The position numbers and the translations under genes are program-made. From NCBI RefSeq assembly GCF_000821185.2, contig NZ_CP050855.1, positions 558,001-622,000 on the forward strand: 64,000 nucleotides of DNA, given 5' to 3'. The stretch comes from Serratia symbiotica (GTDB taxonomy: Bacteria; Pseudomonadota; Gammaproteobacteria; Enterobacterales; Enterobacteriaceae). Every line of letters starts with the position of its first letter. Position 1 is the first letter of the stretch. The notes under the pieces are model-generated. The model was given only the letters and a program-made list of their open reading frames with translations. It did no database searches and was not told the DNA's origin. Of this stretch, positions 50,654 to 63,208 are shown in pieces.

Positions 50654-50696
50654 GCCAGTCTTCCGGTGTTTTGTCATAAAACACCGGAAGACTGGC
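50654..50696 (+). terminator. 19-bp perfect hairpin between pdhR and aceE
   Basis: GCCAGTCTTCCGGTGTTTT pairs perfectly with its complement across a GTCAT loop. No T tract follows, so it may be an mRNA stabiliser, attenuator or small mobile palindrome rather than a terminator. It lies 36 bases before the aceE start. Confidence 0.6.
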
Positions 50697-50732
50697 TCCA
50701 AATAAACCATTAGATAGATAAGGAATACCACC

Positions 50733-53396
50733 ATGTCACAACGTCTAACCAATGACGTGGATCCGTTCGAAACTCGCGACTGGCTACAGGCGATCGAATC
50801 GGTCATCCGTGAAGAGGGTGTTGAACGCGCTGAGTTTCTGATCGAGCAGCTATTGGGGGAAGCTCGCAAGGGGGGGGTGAACGTGGTGGACGGTGCTGCG
50901 GCTCACAACTACGTTAACACCATCGCGGTGGAGGATGAACCGGCTTACCCAGGTAACCTGGATCTGGAACTTCGCATTCGTTCAGCTATCCGCTGGAACG
51001 CTATCATGACGGTTCTGCGTGCTTCCAAGAAAGATTTGGAACTCGGTGGTCACATGGCCTCTTTCCAATCTTCTGCGACCTTCTACGAAGTTTGCTTTAA
51101 CCACTTCTTCCGTGCACGCAATGAGAAAGATGGTGGCGATCTGGTTTACTTCCAGGGGCATATCTCGCCGGGTGTTTACGCACGTGCCTTCCTTGAAGGC
51201 CGCCTGACCGAAGAGCAAATGAATAACTTCCGCCAGGAGATTCACGGCAAGGGGTTGTCCTCTTATCCGCATCCAAAATTGATGCCGGAATTCTGGCAGT
51301 TCCCGACCGTATCGATGGGATTGGGGCCAATCTGTGCCATCTATCAGGCTAAATTCCTGAAGTATTTGGAAAACCGGGGTTTGAAAGATACCTCGGAACA
51401 AACTGTTTATGCTTTCTTGGGCGATGGCGAGATGGACGAGCCAGAATCCAAGGGTGCGCTCACCATTGCCACCCGTGAAAAGCTGGACAACCTGGTGTTT
51501 GTCATCAACTGCAATTTGCAGCGTTTGGATGGCCCGGTCACCGGTAATGGCAAGATCATCAACGAATTGGCAGGTGTTTTCGCTGGTGCAGGCTGGCAGG
51601 TGCTGAAAGTGATTTGGGGTGGGCGTTGGGATGAGCTGCTGCGTAAAGACACCAGCGGTAAACTGGTTCAACTGATGAACGAAACCCTGGATGGTGACTA
51701 CCAGACCTTCAAATCCAAAGACGGTGCTTACGTGCGTGAGCATTTCTTTGGCCGTTACCCGGAAACTGCCGCGCTGGTCAAAGACATGACCGACGACGAA
51801 ATCTGGGCGCTGAACCGTGGCGGTCATGATCCGAAAAAAATCTTTGCTGCACTGAAAAAAGCGCAGGACACTCAAGGCAAACCTACCGTGATCTTGGCTC
51901 ATACCATCAAAGGTTACGGTATGGGGGAAACTGCGGAAGGTAAAAACATCGCTCACCAAGTGAAGAAAATGAACATGGCAGGGGTTCAGCACTTCCGCGA
52001 TCGTTTTAAGGTACCGGTTGCTGATGCGGATATCGAGAAACTGCCGTATGTCACCTTCGAAAAAGACACCGCAGAGTACCAGTACCTGCACGAACGCCGT
52101 CAGGCACTGAAAGGCTACCTGCCAAGCCGTCTGCCAGAGTTTACCCAGAAGCTGGAATTGCCAGCTCTGGAAGATTTCAGCTCGCTGCTGGAAGAACAGA
52201 GCAAAGAAATCTCCACTACCATCGCCTTCGTGCGCGCCTTGAACGTGATGCTGAAGAACAAGTCGATCAAAGATCGCTTGGTACCTATCATCGCCGACGA
52301 AGCGCGTACCTTCGGTATGGAAGGTCTGTTCCGTCAGATCGGCATCTACAGCCCTAATGGCCAGCAGTACACTCCGCAAGACCGTGAGCAGGTTGCCTAC
52401 TACAAAGAAGATGAGAAAGGCCAAATCTTGCAGGAAGGCATCAACGAACTGGGTGCCGCATCTTCCTGGTTGGCCGCTGCGACGTCCTACAGTACTAACG
52501 ATCTGCCGATGATCCCGTTCTACATCTACTATTCAATGTTCGGTTTCCAGCGTATCGGTGATCTATGCTGGGCGGCGGGCGACCAGCAGGCGCGTGGCTT
52601 CCTGATCGGTGGTACTTCGGGCCGAACCACTCTGAACGGTGAGGGTCTGCAACACGAAGATGGCCACAGCCACATTCAGTCTCTGACTATACCTAACTGT
52701 ATTTCTTACGATCCCGCGTATGCTTATGAAGTGGCGGTGATCATGCATGATGGTCTGGTACGCATGTACGGCGATGCGCCGGAAAACGTTTATTACTACT
52801 TGACCACGCTGAACGAAAACTACTCCATGCCAGCAATGCCGCAGGGCGCAGAGGAGGGTATCCGTAGGGGCATCTACAAGTTGGAGACTCTGGAAGGCAG
52901 CAAAGGCAAGGTACAGTTGTTGGGTTCTGGTGCTATCTTGCGTCATGTGCGAGAAGCGGCGCAGATCCTGGCGAAAGATTACGGTGTGGGTTCCGACATC
53001 TACAGCGTCACCTCCTTCACCGAATTGGCGCGTGATGGGCAGGACTGCGAGCGTTGGAACATGCTACACCCCACTGAAGCGCCACATGTGCCTTACATCG
53101 CTCAGGTGATGAATGATGCGCCAGCGGTAGCGGCTACCGACTATATGAAGCTATTCGCAGAGCAGGTTCGAACTTATGTTCCAGCCAGCGATTATCGCGT
53201 ACTGGGTACTGATGGCTTTGGTCGTTCAGACAGCCGTGAAAACCTGCGTCACCACTTTGAAGTTGATGCATCTTACGTGGTGGTTGCTGCTTTGGGTGAA
53301 TTGGCTAAACGTGGTGAAATTGAAGCCTCCGTAGTCGCTGATGCGATTAAGAAATTCGATATCAACCCAGAGAAAGTTAACCCGCGTCTGGCATAA
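50733..53396 (+). CDS. aceE: pyruvate dehydrogenase E1 component
   Basis: E1 decarboxylates pyruvate using thiamine diphosphate and acetylates the lipoyl arms of AceF. It has 887 residues, equal to E. coli (homodimeric E1). The thiamine diphosphate motif is [10 protein letters not shown]...[11 protein letters not shown] around residues 230-265. The central and C-terminal transketolase-like domains are intact. An AAGGAAT site precedes the ATG. aceF follows after 13 bases. Confidence 0.97.
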   Translation: MSQRLTNDVDPFETRDWLQAIESVIREEGVERAEFLIEQLLGEARKGGVNVVDGAAAHNYVNTIAVEDEPAYPGNLDLELRIRSAIRWNAIMTVLRASKKDLELGGHMASFQSSATFYEVCFNHFFRARNEKDGGDLVYFQGHISPGVYARAFLEGRLTEEQMNNFRQEIHGKGLSSYPHPKLMPEFWQFPTVSMGLGPICAIYQAKFLKYLENRGLKDTSEQTVYAFLGDGEMDEPESKGALTIATREKLDNLVFVINCNLQRLDGPVTGNGKIINELAGVFAGAGWQVLKVIWGGRWDELLRKDTSGKLVQLMNETLDGDYQTFKSKDGAYVREHFFGRYPETAALVKDMTDDEIWALNRGGHDPKKIFAALKKAQDTQGKPTVILAHTIKGYGMGETAEGKNIAHQVKKMNMAGVQHFRDRFKVPVADADIEKLPYVTFEKDTAEYQYLHERRQALKGYLPSRLPEFTQKLELPALEDFSSLLEEQSKEISTTIAFVRALNVMLKNKSIKDRLVPIIADEARTFGMEGLFRQIGIYSPNGQQYTPQDREQVAYYKEDEKGQILQEGINELGAASSWLAAATSYSTNDLPMIPFYIYYSMFGFQRIGDLCWAAGDQQARGFLIGGTSGRTTLNGEGLQHEDGHSHIQSLTIPNCISYDPAYAYEVAVIMHDGLVRMYGDAPENVYYYLTTLNENYSMPAMPQGAEEGIRRGIYKLETLEGSKGKVQLLGSGAILRHVREAAQILAKDYGVGSDIYSVTSFTELARDGQDCERWNMLHPTEAPHVPYIAQVMNDAPAVAATDYMKLFAEQVRTYVPASDYRVLGTDGFGRSDSRENLRHHFEVDASYVVVAALGELAKRGEIEASVVADAIKKFDINPEKVNPRLA

Positions 53397-53409
53397 GAGG
53401 TACAGAATA

Positions 53410-54975
53410 ATGTCTATCGAAATCAAGGTACCGGACATCGGTGCAGACGAAGTCGAAATCACCGAGATTATGGTGAAGGTTGGCGATAAAGTTGAAGCTG
53501 AACAATCGCTGATCACTGTGGAAGGCGATAAGGCTTCCATGGAAGTGCCATCCCCGCAGGCGGGGGCGGTGAAAGAGATCAAAGTGGCGGTTGGCGATAA
53601 AACCGAAACCGGCAAACTGATGATGATTTTCGAAGCGGAAGGCGCTGTGCAGGTGGCACCCGTGGTGAAAGCAGAAGAAAAACCGACGCTGGCCCCTGCT
53701 ACTGCCGCCAAAGACGTTGAAGTGCCGGATATCGGTGGCGACGAAGTCGAAGTGACCGAAGTGATGGTGAAGGTGGGTGACAAAGTGGCCGCCGAGCAGT
53801 CACTGATCACCGTTGAAGGCGACAAGGCGTCGATGGAAGTGCCTGCACCGTTTGCCGGCATGGTGAAAGAGATCCGCATCAAACCTGGCGACAAGGTGAA
53901 AACCGGTTCCTTGATCATGGTGTTTACCGTGGAAGGCGCAGCACCAGCCGCCGCCGCTCCTGCGACGAATGCGGAAGTTACACCGGCTCCGGCCAAGCAA
54001 GAAACCAAAACCGCTGCACCCGCTACTCACACCGACAGCAAAGGTGAATTCAGCGAAAACGCCGCTTATGTACACGCGACTCCGGTCATCCGCCGTTTAG
54101 CGCGTGAATTTGGTGTCAACCTGGCGAAAGTAAAAGGTTCCGGTCGTAAAGGCCGTATCCTGCGTGAAGACATTCAAGCTTACGTGAAAGACGTGATACA
54201 ACGCGCTGATGCTGCGCCGGCTGCTGGGCTGCCAGGTATGCTGCCATGGCCGAAAGTGGACTTCAGCAAGTTCGGCGAGATTGAAGAAATCGACATGGGG
54301 CGTATCCAGAAAATTTCTGGTGCCAATTTGAGCCGCAACTGGGTGATGATCCCGCATGTGACTCACTTCGACAAAACCGATATTACCGATCTGGAAGTGT
54401 TCCGTAAGCAACAGAACGAAGACGCGGCCAAACGTAAGTTGGACGTGAAGTTTACCCCGGTGGTGTTCATCATGAAAGCCGTGGCAGCCGCTCTGGAGCA
54501 GATGCCACGTTTCAACAGTTCGCTGTCCGAGGATGGCCAGAAGCTGACGCTGAAAAAATACATCAACATCGGCGTGGCGGTTGATACACCAAATGGCTTG
54601 GTCGTTCCGGTGTTCAAAGATGTGAATAAAAAGGGCATTACTGAGCTTTCTCGTGAACTGATGGCCATCTCTAAAAAAGCGCGCGACGGTAAGTTGACCG
54701 CCGGCGAAATGCAGGGCGGCTGCTTCACCATCTCCAGTCTGGGTGGTATCGGGACAACTCACTTCGCGCCGATCGTCAACGCGCCGGAAGTGGCTATTCT
54801 GGGGGTTTCTAAGTCCGCAATGGAGCCGATCTGGAATGGTAAAGAGTTTATACCGCGCCTAATGATGCCAATGTCGCTCTCCTTCGACCACCGTGTGATT
54901 GACGGTGCCGATGGTGCGCGTTTCATCACCATTATCAATAACATGCTGTCTGACATCCGCCGCCTGGTGATGTAA
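53410..54975 (+). CDS. aceF: pyruvate dehydrogenase E2, dihydrolipoyl acetyltransferase (two lipoyl domains)
   Basis: E2 forms the PDH core and transfers acetyl groups to CoA. The start at 53410 gives 521 residues, shorter than E. coli (about 630) because there are two lipoyl domains instead of three. Lipoyl lysines are Lys41 and Lys138, both in [10 protein letters not shown]. Ala/Pro-rich linkers follow. The peripheral-subunit-binding domain is at about 221-258, and the catalytic domain ends with His494 and Asp498 ([12 protein letters not shown]). Confidence 0.96.
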   Translation: MSIEIKVPDIGADEVEITEIMVKVGDKVEAEQSLITVEGDKASMEVPSPQAGAVKEIKVAVGDKTETGKLMMIFEAEGAVQVAPVVKAEEKPTLAPATAAKDVEVPDIGGDEVEVTEVMVKVGDKVAAEQSLITVEGDKASMEVPAPFAGMVKEIRIKPGDKVKTGSLIMVFTVEGAAPAAAAPATNAEVTPAPAKQETKTAAPATHTDSKGEFSENAAYVHATPVIRRLAREFGVNLAKVKGSGRKGRILREDIQAYVKDVIQRADAAPAAGLPGMLPWPKVDFSKFGEIEEIDMGRIQKISGANLSRNWVMIPHVTHFDKTDITDLEVFRKQQNEDAAKRKLDVKFTPVVFIMKAVAAALEQMPRFNSSLSEDGQKLTLKKYINIGVAVDTPNGLVVPVFKDVNKKGITELSRELMAISKKARDGKLTAGEMQGGCFTISSLGGIGTTHFAPIVNAPEVAILGVSKSAMEPIWNGKEFIPRLMMPMSLSFDHRVIDGADGARFITIINNMLSDIRRLVM

Positions 54976-55167
54976 TGACCAAGGGGCGCAGTTCATAATG
55001 CTGCGTCCTTAGCGCTTCAGCAGCGTTTTGTCGGGTTTTGCATAATTAAACAAAATTGTTGAGACAGGGTTCACTCGAACACGCTTTGCAGAGTATTAAC
55101 AATTCTGTAAACTGCTCGCGGTGTAAGCGTCCCGGTGGATGGAGGGCGTTATGAGGTCGGTTAATAA
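54976..55167. other. aceF-lpd spacer, left part
   Basis: Noncoding. It separates aceEF from lpd and should contain the lpd promoter region. A weak GGCGCAG/CTGCGTCC hairpin lies directly after aceF. AT-rich stretches around 55040-55105 could hold ArcA sites, but no clear -35/-10 pair stands out. Confidence 0.4.
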
Positions 55168-55292
55168 TATGCCCAATGGATTTCAAGTGGCAGCGAGGCG
55201 AAGAGTTCGTCGTTCCTAAACGGTTTACTCAAGCAGGTGGCTGGGGTAAATGCTTGAAGCCAACAACGCTACAACTTGAAAGATGAAGGGGA
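55168..55292. repeat. MITE-like palindromic repeat, copy C
   Basis: Begins near GCCCAATGGATTTCAAGTGG and ends near ACAACTTGAAAGATGAAGGG, giving TTCAAGT/ACTTGAA-type inverted ends like copies A and B but diverged. About 125 bases, noncoding, immediately upstream of lpd. Confidence 0.5.
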
Positions 55293-55334
55293 TAATGACG
55301 TCTGCCCCGCCGAACAATCAATTAAGAGGTCATG

Positions 55335-56759
<1,425 letters not shown>

Positions 56760-56783
56760 TGCTTGTTGGTTTGAGTCGTTAAC

Positions 56784-56813
56784 AAGCGGCCCTGGATAGG
56801 GGCCGCTTTTTTG
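56784..56813 (+). terminator. lpd terminator
   Basis: AAGCGGCC pairs with GGCCGCTT, followed by a T tract, about 25 bases after lpd. Confidence 0.88.
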
Positions 56814-56949
56814 TGTCCGCTCTCCCAAATTCTTTGCTTCACTCGTTATACCCGTTGTAATTGTAAGTATATCATGTTGTGCTCTTCCGGCTGATTACCC
56901 GATGCGCAATGATTCAGTAAAGATTTAATGTTGCTTTTATGTGAACAAA

Positions 56950-56978
56950 TTAACAACCGGTTTAAATCCTGTTATGCT
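56950..56978 (+). promoter_or_regulatory. acnB promoter
   Basis: TTAACA (56950-56955) and TATGCT (56973-56978) are 17 bases apart, giving a start near 56985 and a leader of about 145 bases. The -35 overlaps AAATTAACAA, whose complement resembles an ArcA box half, and a TGTGAAC half-site lies just upstream. Confidence 0.55.
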
Positions 56979-57129
56979 CGCTGAGTGGAGCCGGATAATG
57001 TACCTTACAGTTTAAAATATCGGCAGCAGTGCTGCCATCAGGATAGAGAGTAAGACTATCACCGTGCACTAAACCCGGTTTGAAAAAACACTAGGCACAA
57101 TAAATGATAATGAGAGCGAGGAGAACATC

Positions 57130-59727
57130 GTGCTAGAAGAATACCGTAAGCACGTAGCCGAGCGTGCCGCTGAGGGCATTGCCCCTAAGCCACTAGACGC
57201 CACGCAAATGGCCGCGTTGGTTGAATTATTAAAAAACCCACCACAAGGTGAAGCAGAATTCCTGTTAGATTTACTGATTAATCGTGTTCCACCAGGAGTC
57301 GATGAAGCCGCTTATGTCAAAGCAGGTTTCCTGGCGGCCATCGCCAAAGGTGAAGCGGCATCCCCCTTAATTTCCCCTGAGAAAGCCATTGAACTGTTAG
57401 GTACCATGCAGGGCGGTTACAACATTCATCCGCTGATTGATGCGCTGGAAAACGAAAAGCTAGCACCGATTGCCGTCAAAGCATTGTCCCATACACTGCT
57501 GATGTTCGATAATTTCTACGATGTGGAAGAGAAAGCCAAAGCAGGTAACCCGCACGCCAAGCAGGTGGTGCAGTCCTGGGCCGATGCCGAATGGTATCTG
57601 TCGCGCCCTGAACTGGCGGAAAAGATCACCGTTACGGTGTTCAAAGTCACCGGTGAAACCAACACCGATGACCTGTCGCCCGCGCAGGATGCTTGGTCAC
57701 GCCCAGATATCCCATTGCATGCTTTGGCGATGCTGAAGAATGAACGTGAAGGCATTGTGCCAGATAAGCCGGGTAGCGTTGGCCCGATCAAACAGATCGA
57801 ATTGTTGAACCAGAAAGGCTTCCCGCTAGCCTACGTTGGCGACGTGGTTGGTACGGGTTCTTCCCGTAAGTCTGCTACTAACTCTGTGCTGTGGTTTATG
57901 GGTGACGACATCCCATACGTGCCAAACAAGCGTGGTGGCGGTGTGGTGCTGGGCGGCAAGATTGCGCCAATCTTCTTCAACACGATGGAAGATGCTGGCG
58001 CACTGCCAATCGAAGTGGACGTCTCTGAGCTGAATATGGGCGATGTGATTGACGTTTACCCCTACAAAGGCGAAGTGCGCAACCACGAAACCGGCGAGTT
58101 GATCGCCAGCTTTGAACTGAAAACCGACGTGCTGCTGGACGAAGTGCGCGCTGGTGGCCGTATCCCATTGATTATTGGTCGTGGCTTGACGACCAAGGCA
58201 CGTGAAGCGCTGGGCTTGCCGCACAGCGATGTATTCCGCATCGCTAAGCCGGTTGCAGCCAGCAGCAAAGGCTTCTCGTTGGCGCAAAAAATGGTTGGCC
58301 GCGCCTGTGGCGTTGCCGGTATTCGCCCAGGCGAATACTGCGAACCTAAGATGACCTCCGTGGGCTCTCAAGACACCACTGGCCCGATGACTCGCGACGA
58401 ACTGAAAGATCTGGCCTGTCTGGGATTTTCTGCTGATCTGGTGATGCAGTCGTTCTGTCACACAGCCGCCTATCCGAAACCGGTCGATGTGACCACGCAC
58501 CACACGTTGCCAGACTTTATCATGAACCGTGGCGGCGTTTCGCTGCGTCCGGGGGATGGCGTTATCCACTCTTGGCTTAACCGCATGCTGTTGCCGGATA
58601 CCGTTGGCACCGGTGGTGACTCCCATACCCGTTTCCCGATCGGTATCTCTTTTCCGGCCGGTTCTGGCCTGGTGGCGTTTGCCGCAGCAACGGGCGTTAT
58701 GCCGCTGGACATGCCTGAGTCGGTATTGGTGCGTTTTAAAGGTAAAATGCAGCCGGGCATCACCCTGCGCGATCTGGTGCACGCCATTCCTTACTACGCG
58801 ATTAAACAGGGTCTACTGACCGTTGAGAAGAAGGGCAAGAAGAACATCTTCTCTGGCCGTATCCTGGAGATCGAGGGTTTGCCGGACTTAAAGGTCGAGC
58901 AAGCGTTTGAGTTGACTGATGCTTCTGCTGAGCGTTCAGCCGCCGCTTGCACCATCAAACTGGATAAGGCACCGATCGAAGAGTACCTGAATTCCAACAT
59001 CGTGCTGTTAAAATGGATGATCTCCGAAGGCTATGGTGACCGCCGGACTCTGGAGCGCCGTATTCAGCGCATGGAAAAATGGCTGGCGGCTCCACAGCTT
59101 CTGGCTGGCGATGCAGATGCTGAGTATGCTGCGGTGATCGACATCGATCTGGCGGAGATCACGCAACCTATTCTGTGCGCACCCAACGATCCAGACGATG
59201 CGCGCCTGCTATCTGACGTGGCCAACAGCAAGATCGATGAAGTATTCATTGGTTCTTGCATGACCAACATCGGCCACTTCCGTGCAGCCGGTAAGCTGCT
59301 GGATCAGCACAAAGGCCCGTTGCCAACCCGCTTGTGGGTGGCCCCACCCACCAAGATGGATGCGGCTCAACTGACCGAAGAAGGTTACTACAGCATATTT
59401 GGTAAGAGTGGTGCACGCATTGAGATACCGGGCTGTTCACTGTGCATGGGTAACCAGGCGCGTGTGGCGGACGGCGCGACGGTAGTTTCTACCTCAACCC
59501 GTAATTTTCCGAACCGTCTAGGTACCGGCGCGAACGTCTACCTGGCCTCCGCAGAGCTGGCGGCGGTCGCTTCACTGTTGGGCCGCCTGCCGACGCCGGA
59601 CGAGTATCAGTCCTTTATGGGGCAGGTTGATAAAACTGCGGCGGATACTTACCGCTATCTGAACTTTAACCAGTTGGGGCAATACACTGGTAAAGCTGAT
59701 GGTGTGATCTTCCAAACTACAATTTAA
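57130..59727 (+). CDS. acnB: aconitate hydratase B
   Basis: The main TCA-cycle aconitase, interconverting citrate and isocitrate. When its cluster is lost the protein binds mRNA. It has 865 residues, equal to E. coli. The start is GTG with GAGGAG upstream. The N-terminal HEAT-like domain (about 1-155) is followed by the swivel domain and the catalytic core. Cluster cysteines are in [10 protein letters not shown] and GCSLCMGNQ near the C-terminus. yacH and yacL, its E. coli neighbours, are absent. Confidence 0.97.
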   Translation: MLEEYRKHVAERAAEGIAPKPLDATQMAALVELLKNPPQGEAEFLLDLLINRVPPGVDEAAYVKAGFLAAIAKGEAASPLISPEKAIELLGTMQGGYNIHPLIDALENEKLAPIAVKALSHTLLMFDNFYDVEEKAKAGNPHAKQVVQSWADAEWYLSRPELAEKITVTVFKVTGETNTDDLSPAQDAWSRPDIPLHALAMLKNEREGIVPDKPGSVGPIKQIELLNQKGFPLAYVGDVVGTGSSRKSATNSVLWFMGDDIPYVPNKRGGGVVLGGKIAPIFFNTMEDAGALPIEVDVSELNMGDVIDVYPYKGEVRNHETGELIASFELKTDVLLDEVRAGGRIPLIIGRGLTTKAREALGLPHSDVFRIAKPVAASSKGFSLAQKMVGRACGVAGIRPGEYCEPKMTSVGSQDTTGPMTRDELKDLACLGFSADLVMQSFCHTAAYPKPVDVTTHHTLPDFIMNRGGVSLRPGDGVIHSWLNRMLLPDTVGTGGDSHTRFPIGISFPAGSGLVAFAAATGVMPLDMPESVLVRFKGKMQPGITLRDLVHAIPYYAIKQGLLTVEKKGKKNIFSGRILEIEGLPDLKVEQAFELTDASAERSAAACTIKLDKAPIEEYLNSNIVLLKWMISEGYGDRRTLERRIQRMEKWLAAPQLLAGDADAEYAAVIDIDLAEITQPILCAPNDPDDARLLSDVANSKIDEVFIGSCMTNIGHFRAAGKLLDQHKGPLPTRLWVAPPTKMDAAQLTEEGYYSIFGKSGARIEIPGCSLCMGNQARVADGATVVSTSTRNFPNRLGTGANVYLASAELAAVASLLGRLPTPDEYQSFMGQVDKTAADTYRYLNFNQLGQYTGKADGVIFQTTI

Positions 59728-59864
59728 GCCGTGCTACCCAAAATAATTCGGGTTAAGGTAAACAGCGGTAACTGAGTGGATCACCAGGGGGTTGGCAAAC
59801 AAATGTCTGAGGAAACCAAGGCAACCAACACTATTGTAGTTTGAAGAAAGCTAGGCCACATTGT

Positions 59865-59921
59865 ACAACTGCACCAAATAAAACGGGAAGCTAAGCCTCC
59901 CGTTTTATTTGGTGCAGTTGT
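59865..59921. terminator. 24-bp perfect inverted repeat downstream of acnB
   Basis: Arms 59865-59888 and 59898-59921 are perfectly complementary (ACAACTGCACCAAATAAAAC plus CGGGA and its reverse), with a nine-base loop. The GGGA stem and T-rich right arm would terminate in both directions, serving acnB and the convergent oxidoreductase. The arms are much longer than a usual terminator. Confidence 0.7.
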
Positions 59922-60001
59922 CAATGTTGTGAGTGCTCAATAAGTTAGCAGCAACAGGAGGATTTTTTTACTCTGTCGTAACTAAACTTAATACGAGCAT
60001 A

Positions 60002-61437
60002 TTAAAATGACACCATTTTTCCAGGGGACAGCTTTGACCCCAGCTCCATCAGAGTTTTTGCAATAGGAATAGCAATAGGCGCAAGCTGTCGACCTATGAT
60101 CAGTGAACGGTGTTTAATCGTGGTAAGCATAGTGAAATCATCGTTTACGCCGAGTAAGTCATCGCGTATGGCTTTCCCGATCCGAATAGTTTGGGCAATC
60201 CCATGTCCACTCCATCCATGGACGACATATATAGGGGCATATTTCCCTAGTTTTCGGGAATCTGTCGCTCCATTTAACGTCAGGTCAGTCGTCCCACTCC
60301 AGGCAAACTCTAACTCCAAGTCCTCACGTTCCGGGAAAACAGTACGTAGACGAGAAGTCAGGTAATCGACAGTTTTTTCGTCCTCCCAGCGCGTCCCTGT
60401 ACCCTGTCCTCCGAAGAGAAGTCGTTCGTTCCTGACCGGGCGATAATAGTCTATCTGAAATTGAGTATCATAGACTGCTTTGCCAGTAGGTAATAATGTC
60501 CGTATTCCTCCTGCTACTGGGCTGGTTGTGCCTACGTAGGTATAGAAAGGTATTGTGGTCGAATTGTCCTGTTCCAGCAGTGTGTGTGTCGCACTGTGAA
60601 CGGCCACAACCACACCACGGCGGGCGAGTAGGGTTCCTTGCGCAGTATGCACTCTGACGCCGTTTTCTGTTTCTTCAAAACGAATCACTTCACTTTGTTC
60701 ATAAACGGTGCCACCGTTGGCAACAAAGCCGTAGATCATGCCACGCGCAAGCGCTAAGGAATGCACTTGCCCCCCAAGCATGTCTAAAGCACCACCATGA
60801 TAAATATCAGATGTGATGTGGTCCTTGATTTCATAAGTACCCAAGATAGAGACGCTTTCATCCCCAAGGAATTTCCGGGCGTCTGCCTCTTTCACGAGTG
60901 AATTTAGGTGACCAGGGTGAATAGCGGCTGTCAGGTGACCTCTTCCGCGATCGATATCTAATCCATACCGAGACGTAATTTCATCAATCAATGACATGGA
61001 CTCGCTTGAGGTAAATGTCCATAGTCTTTGTGCATCCTCATAGCTCAAATATTCAATCATGGATCCAGCTTCCCAGCGCGCAAGGCCCGGGTAAGCTGGC
61101 CACCGTTGCGGCCTGAGGCGGCAGAACCGATACGGTCTTTTTCAAGCAACACGGTTTCCACACCGGACTCTGAAAGATGGAGTGCTGCGGAAGCACCTAA
61201 CAGCCCCCCTCCAATCACTACCAGTTCACACTCCCTGTCGCCTTCAAGAGCAGGGAAGGTTTCCCATGAAGAAAGTGTTGACTCGTAGTAATTAGCGGGA
61301 TTTCCAGGGTCTGGATTTTCAGTTTGTTTTTTATTACGCACCCAATTCCAGTCACCGTCAATCGTATCATTTTGGGTTTGTGTGTAAATTGCGTCATTTG
61401 TTATAACTGGCTTCTTAATGGTTTTTTTAGCATGCAT
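60002..61437 (-). pseudogene. PuuB-like FAD-dependent oxidoreductase, split by a frameshift
   Basis: The upstream part (61437-61057, 126 residues) ends with a FAD motif (ELVVIGGGLLGASAALHLSE) and GRNGGQLTRAL, then stops at TGA. The second part (61060-60002, 352 residues) begins in the overlapping ATG and continues the DAO-type fold (MIEYLSYEDAQRLW to the C-terminal HGWSGHGIAQT). Together they make one protein of about 478 residues like gamma-glutamylputrescine oxidase, so one base change in frame has split it. The N-terminal 60 residues are unusual and polar. An amino acid or polyamine substrate is suggested by the permease next door. If the frameshift is real, neither half has a complete FAD enzyme. 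Confidence 0.75.
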
Positions 61438-61512
61438 TTTAAATACTCAATTGATTAAACATAGCCCCTCAGGAAAACACACTGAGGGCACACATACTCG
61501 CTATCTGCAGGA

Positions 61513-62832
61513 TTAATTATCGGAAAGAATCACCACCTTATTCGTCAGTTTGCAATAGATCAGATAAGCCAGGCCAAGCGCCGCCCATGCCAGGCCAAAC
61601 ACCATTGCATCTTTATCTAAATTGAACCACATCACTCCTACCGACAATAGCCCCATTACCGGCATAATAATGTTATCAATGATTTCACGAGGAGAATTAA
61701 CTTGTTTTTTAACAATGGAAAACTGTATTAATACAGAGATATTTACAGAGCTGAATGCAACAAGAGCACCAAAGCTAATTAAAGAGACAGCAGTATCCAG
61801 ATTAAAGAAGACAGCGGTCATGGATATTCCGCCAACAAAAAGGATGCAGTAAAGCGGGCTATGAGTTTCCGGACTTTTATATCCAAAGAATCTTTTAGGG
61901 AAAATTCTGTCACGCCCCATGATATTTAACAACCGCGCGGCACTGGCATGGGATGCCAGTGCCGAGGCAAAGGTATTAACTAAAATAGCCACCAGGAAAA
62001 CAGACTGGAAGAAATAGCCGCCCACATAAAGTATAATTTCAGGCATAGCTTCAGTCGGATTTTTGAAGTGAGAGTTATCTGGGAAATATAATTGTGTAAA
62101 CCAGGCGACTACAAAGAAAATAAATCCACCACTTAATGCTGTAATGAATATCGCTTTTGGAATGGCGACTTTTGCATTTCGTGTTTCACCGGATAAAGTG
62201 GTTACCGCATCAAAACCGAGGAATGAGAAACATAAAATAGCTGCCCCACTTATCAGTGGAAGGATATGCGTATTTCCGTTAAATAATGGTGCTAATGTCC
62301 AGACATGGCTGTAGCCCAGTTTATGACTTACCCCATGTATAACGAGATAGATAAATACCCCCATCAAGAATACAGGTAATCCGACAAGGATGAAGTTCAA
62401 GTTAGCCAGCAGCTTAATATTTCTGCAGTTAATGAATGTTACCAGCAGGGTGAAGGCAAAAATAAAAGTCCATGGTGGGATTTGTGGGAACAATGACCTT
62501 AAATATATTCCTGAGAGCAGGGAATTAATCATGGGGAGAAGAATATAATCGAGCAATGACGCCCAGCCAACAAGCATACCGACCTGATTACCGCAGGTGT
62601 TTTTGGCATAGGAATAGGCAGAACCTGCATCAGGGTACAATTTCACCAGGCGACCATAGCTTAGCGCAGTAAGCAGAACAGCGACCAGAGCAAGAAGATA
62701 GGCCATTGGCACACGTCCTTCAGTCACTCCAGACACTATCCCGAAGGTATCGAAAACAGTCATCGGGGTCATGTAGGCGATCCCGATAATCACAACCTGC
62801 CAAACAGAAAGCCCAGATTTAGAGCTACTCAT
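61513..62832 (-). CDS. PuuP-like APC-family amino acid/polyamine permease
   Basis: A 439-residue permease with about 12 membrane segments. The start at 62832 (MSSSKSGLSVWQ) has AAGGA upstream; longer in-frame starts at 62844 and 62862 are possible. Motifs YMTPMTVFDTFGIVSG, PDAGSAYSYA and CFSFLGFDAVTTLSGET match the PuuP branch of the APC superfamily. It is upstream of the PuuB-like gene on the same strand, so the two probably formed a uptake-and-oxidation pair. Low GC relative to acnB suggests acquisition. The exact substrate is unknown. Confidence 0.82.
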   Translation of the reverse strand: MSSSKSGLSVWQVVIIGIAYMTPMTVFDTFGIVSGVTEGRVPMAYLLALVAVLLTALSYGRLVKLYPDAGSAYSYAKNTCGNQVGMLVGWASLLDYILLPMINSLLSGIYLRSLFPQIPPWTFIFAFTLLVTFINCRNIKLLANLNFILVGLPVFLMGVFIYLVIHGVSHKLGYSHVWTLAPLFNGNTHILPLISGAAILCFSFLGFDAVTTLSGETRNAKVAIPKAIFITALSGGFIFFVVAWFTQLYFPDNSHFKNPTEAMPEIILYVGGYFFQSVFLVAILVNTFASALASHASAARLLNIMGRDRIFPKRFFGYKSPETHSPLYCILFVGGISMTAVFFNLDTAVSLISFGALVAFSSVNISVLIQFSIVKKQVNSPREIIDNIIMPVMGLLSVGVMWFNLDKDAMVFGLAWAALGLAYLIYCKLTNKVVILSDN

Positions 62833-63208
62833 TTTGTTATACATCCTTATCAAGTGTGTCATATAGGCAAAGACTATGACGGAGTGAGAGAATTTTATTA
62901 CCCTAACCTAAATTTATGCCAGTCAATGATGAAATATGCATAAAATTCTATGTTTTATGTAAATGCTTTTTAATTTTACAACGTAACTTACTAATTAATA
63001 TTGAAAAAACAAAAAATGGCTGTAAATTAAAACGTCACACCAAAGAGATATAAAAATCCAAAAATTATAATCCGATCAAAGAAAATAATCATACTTACTT
63101 TATGATTATTATTTTTTTCAAGATATTATAATTATAATTGTAATGGGAGGCAACCCCTGAGGTATCCCCAGAAAAAGTGACAGGCACAGAAATTTATGAT
63201 CTTATTGA
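62833..63208. other. AT-rich region upstream of the permease
   Basis: About 375 bases, strongly AT-rich, especially 62940-63145. No gene is visible. It should hold the permease promoter on the minus strand and may be an H-NS-type silenced region; this is inference from composition only. Confidence 0.4.

Noticed and set aside
50982-52424. 480-codon minus-strand open frame opposite aceE
   Set aside because: Shadow of the highly biased codon use in aceE; no family resemblance.
57826-58782. 318-codon minus-strand frame opposite acnB
   Set aside because: Antisense to conserved acnB codons; composition is His/Arg/Gln-rich and not protein-like.
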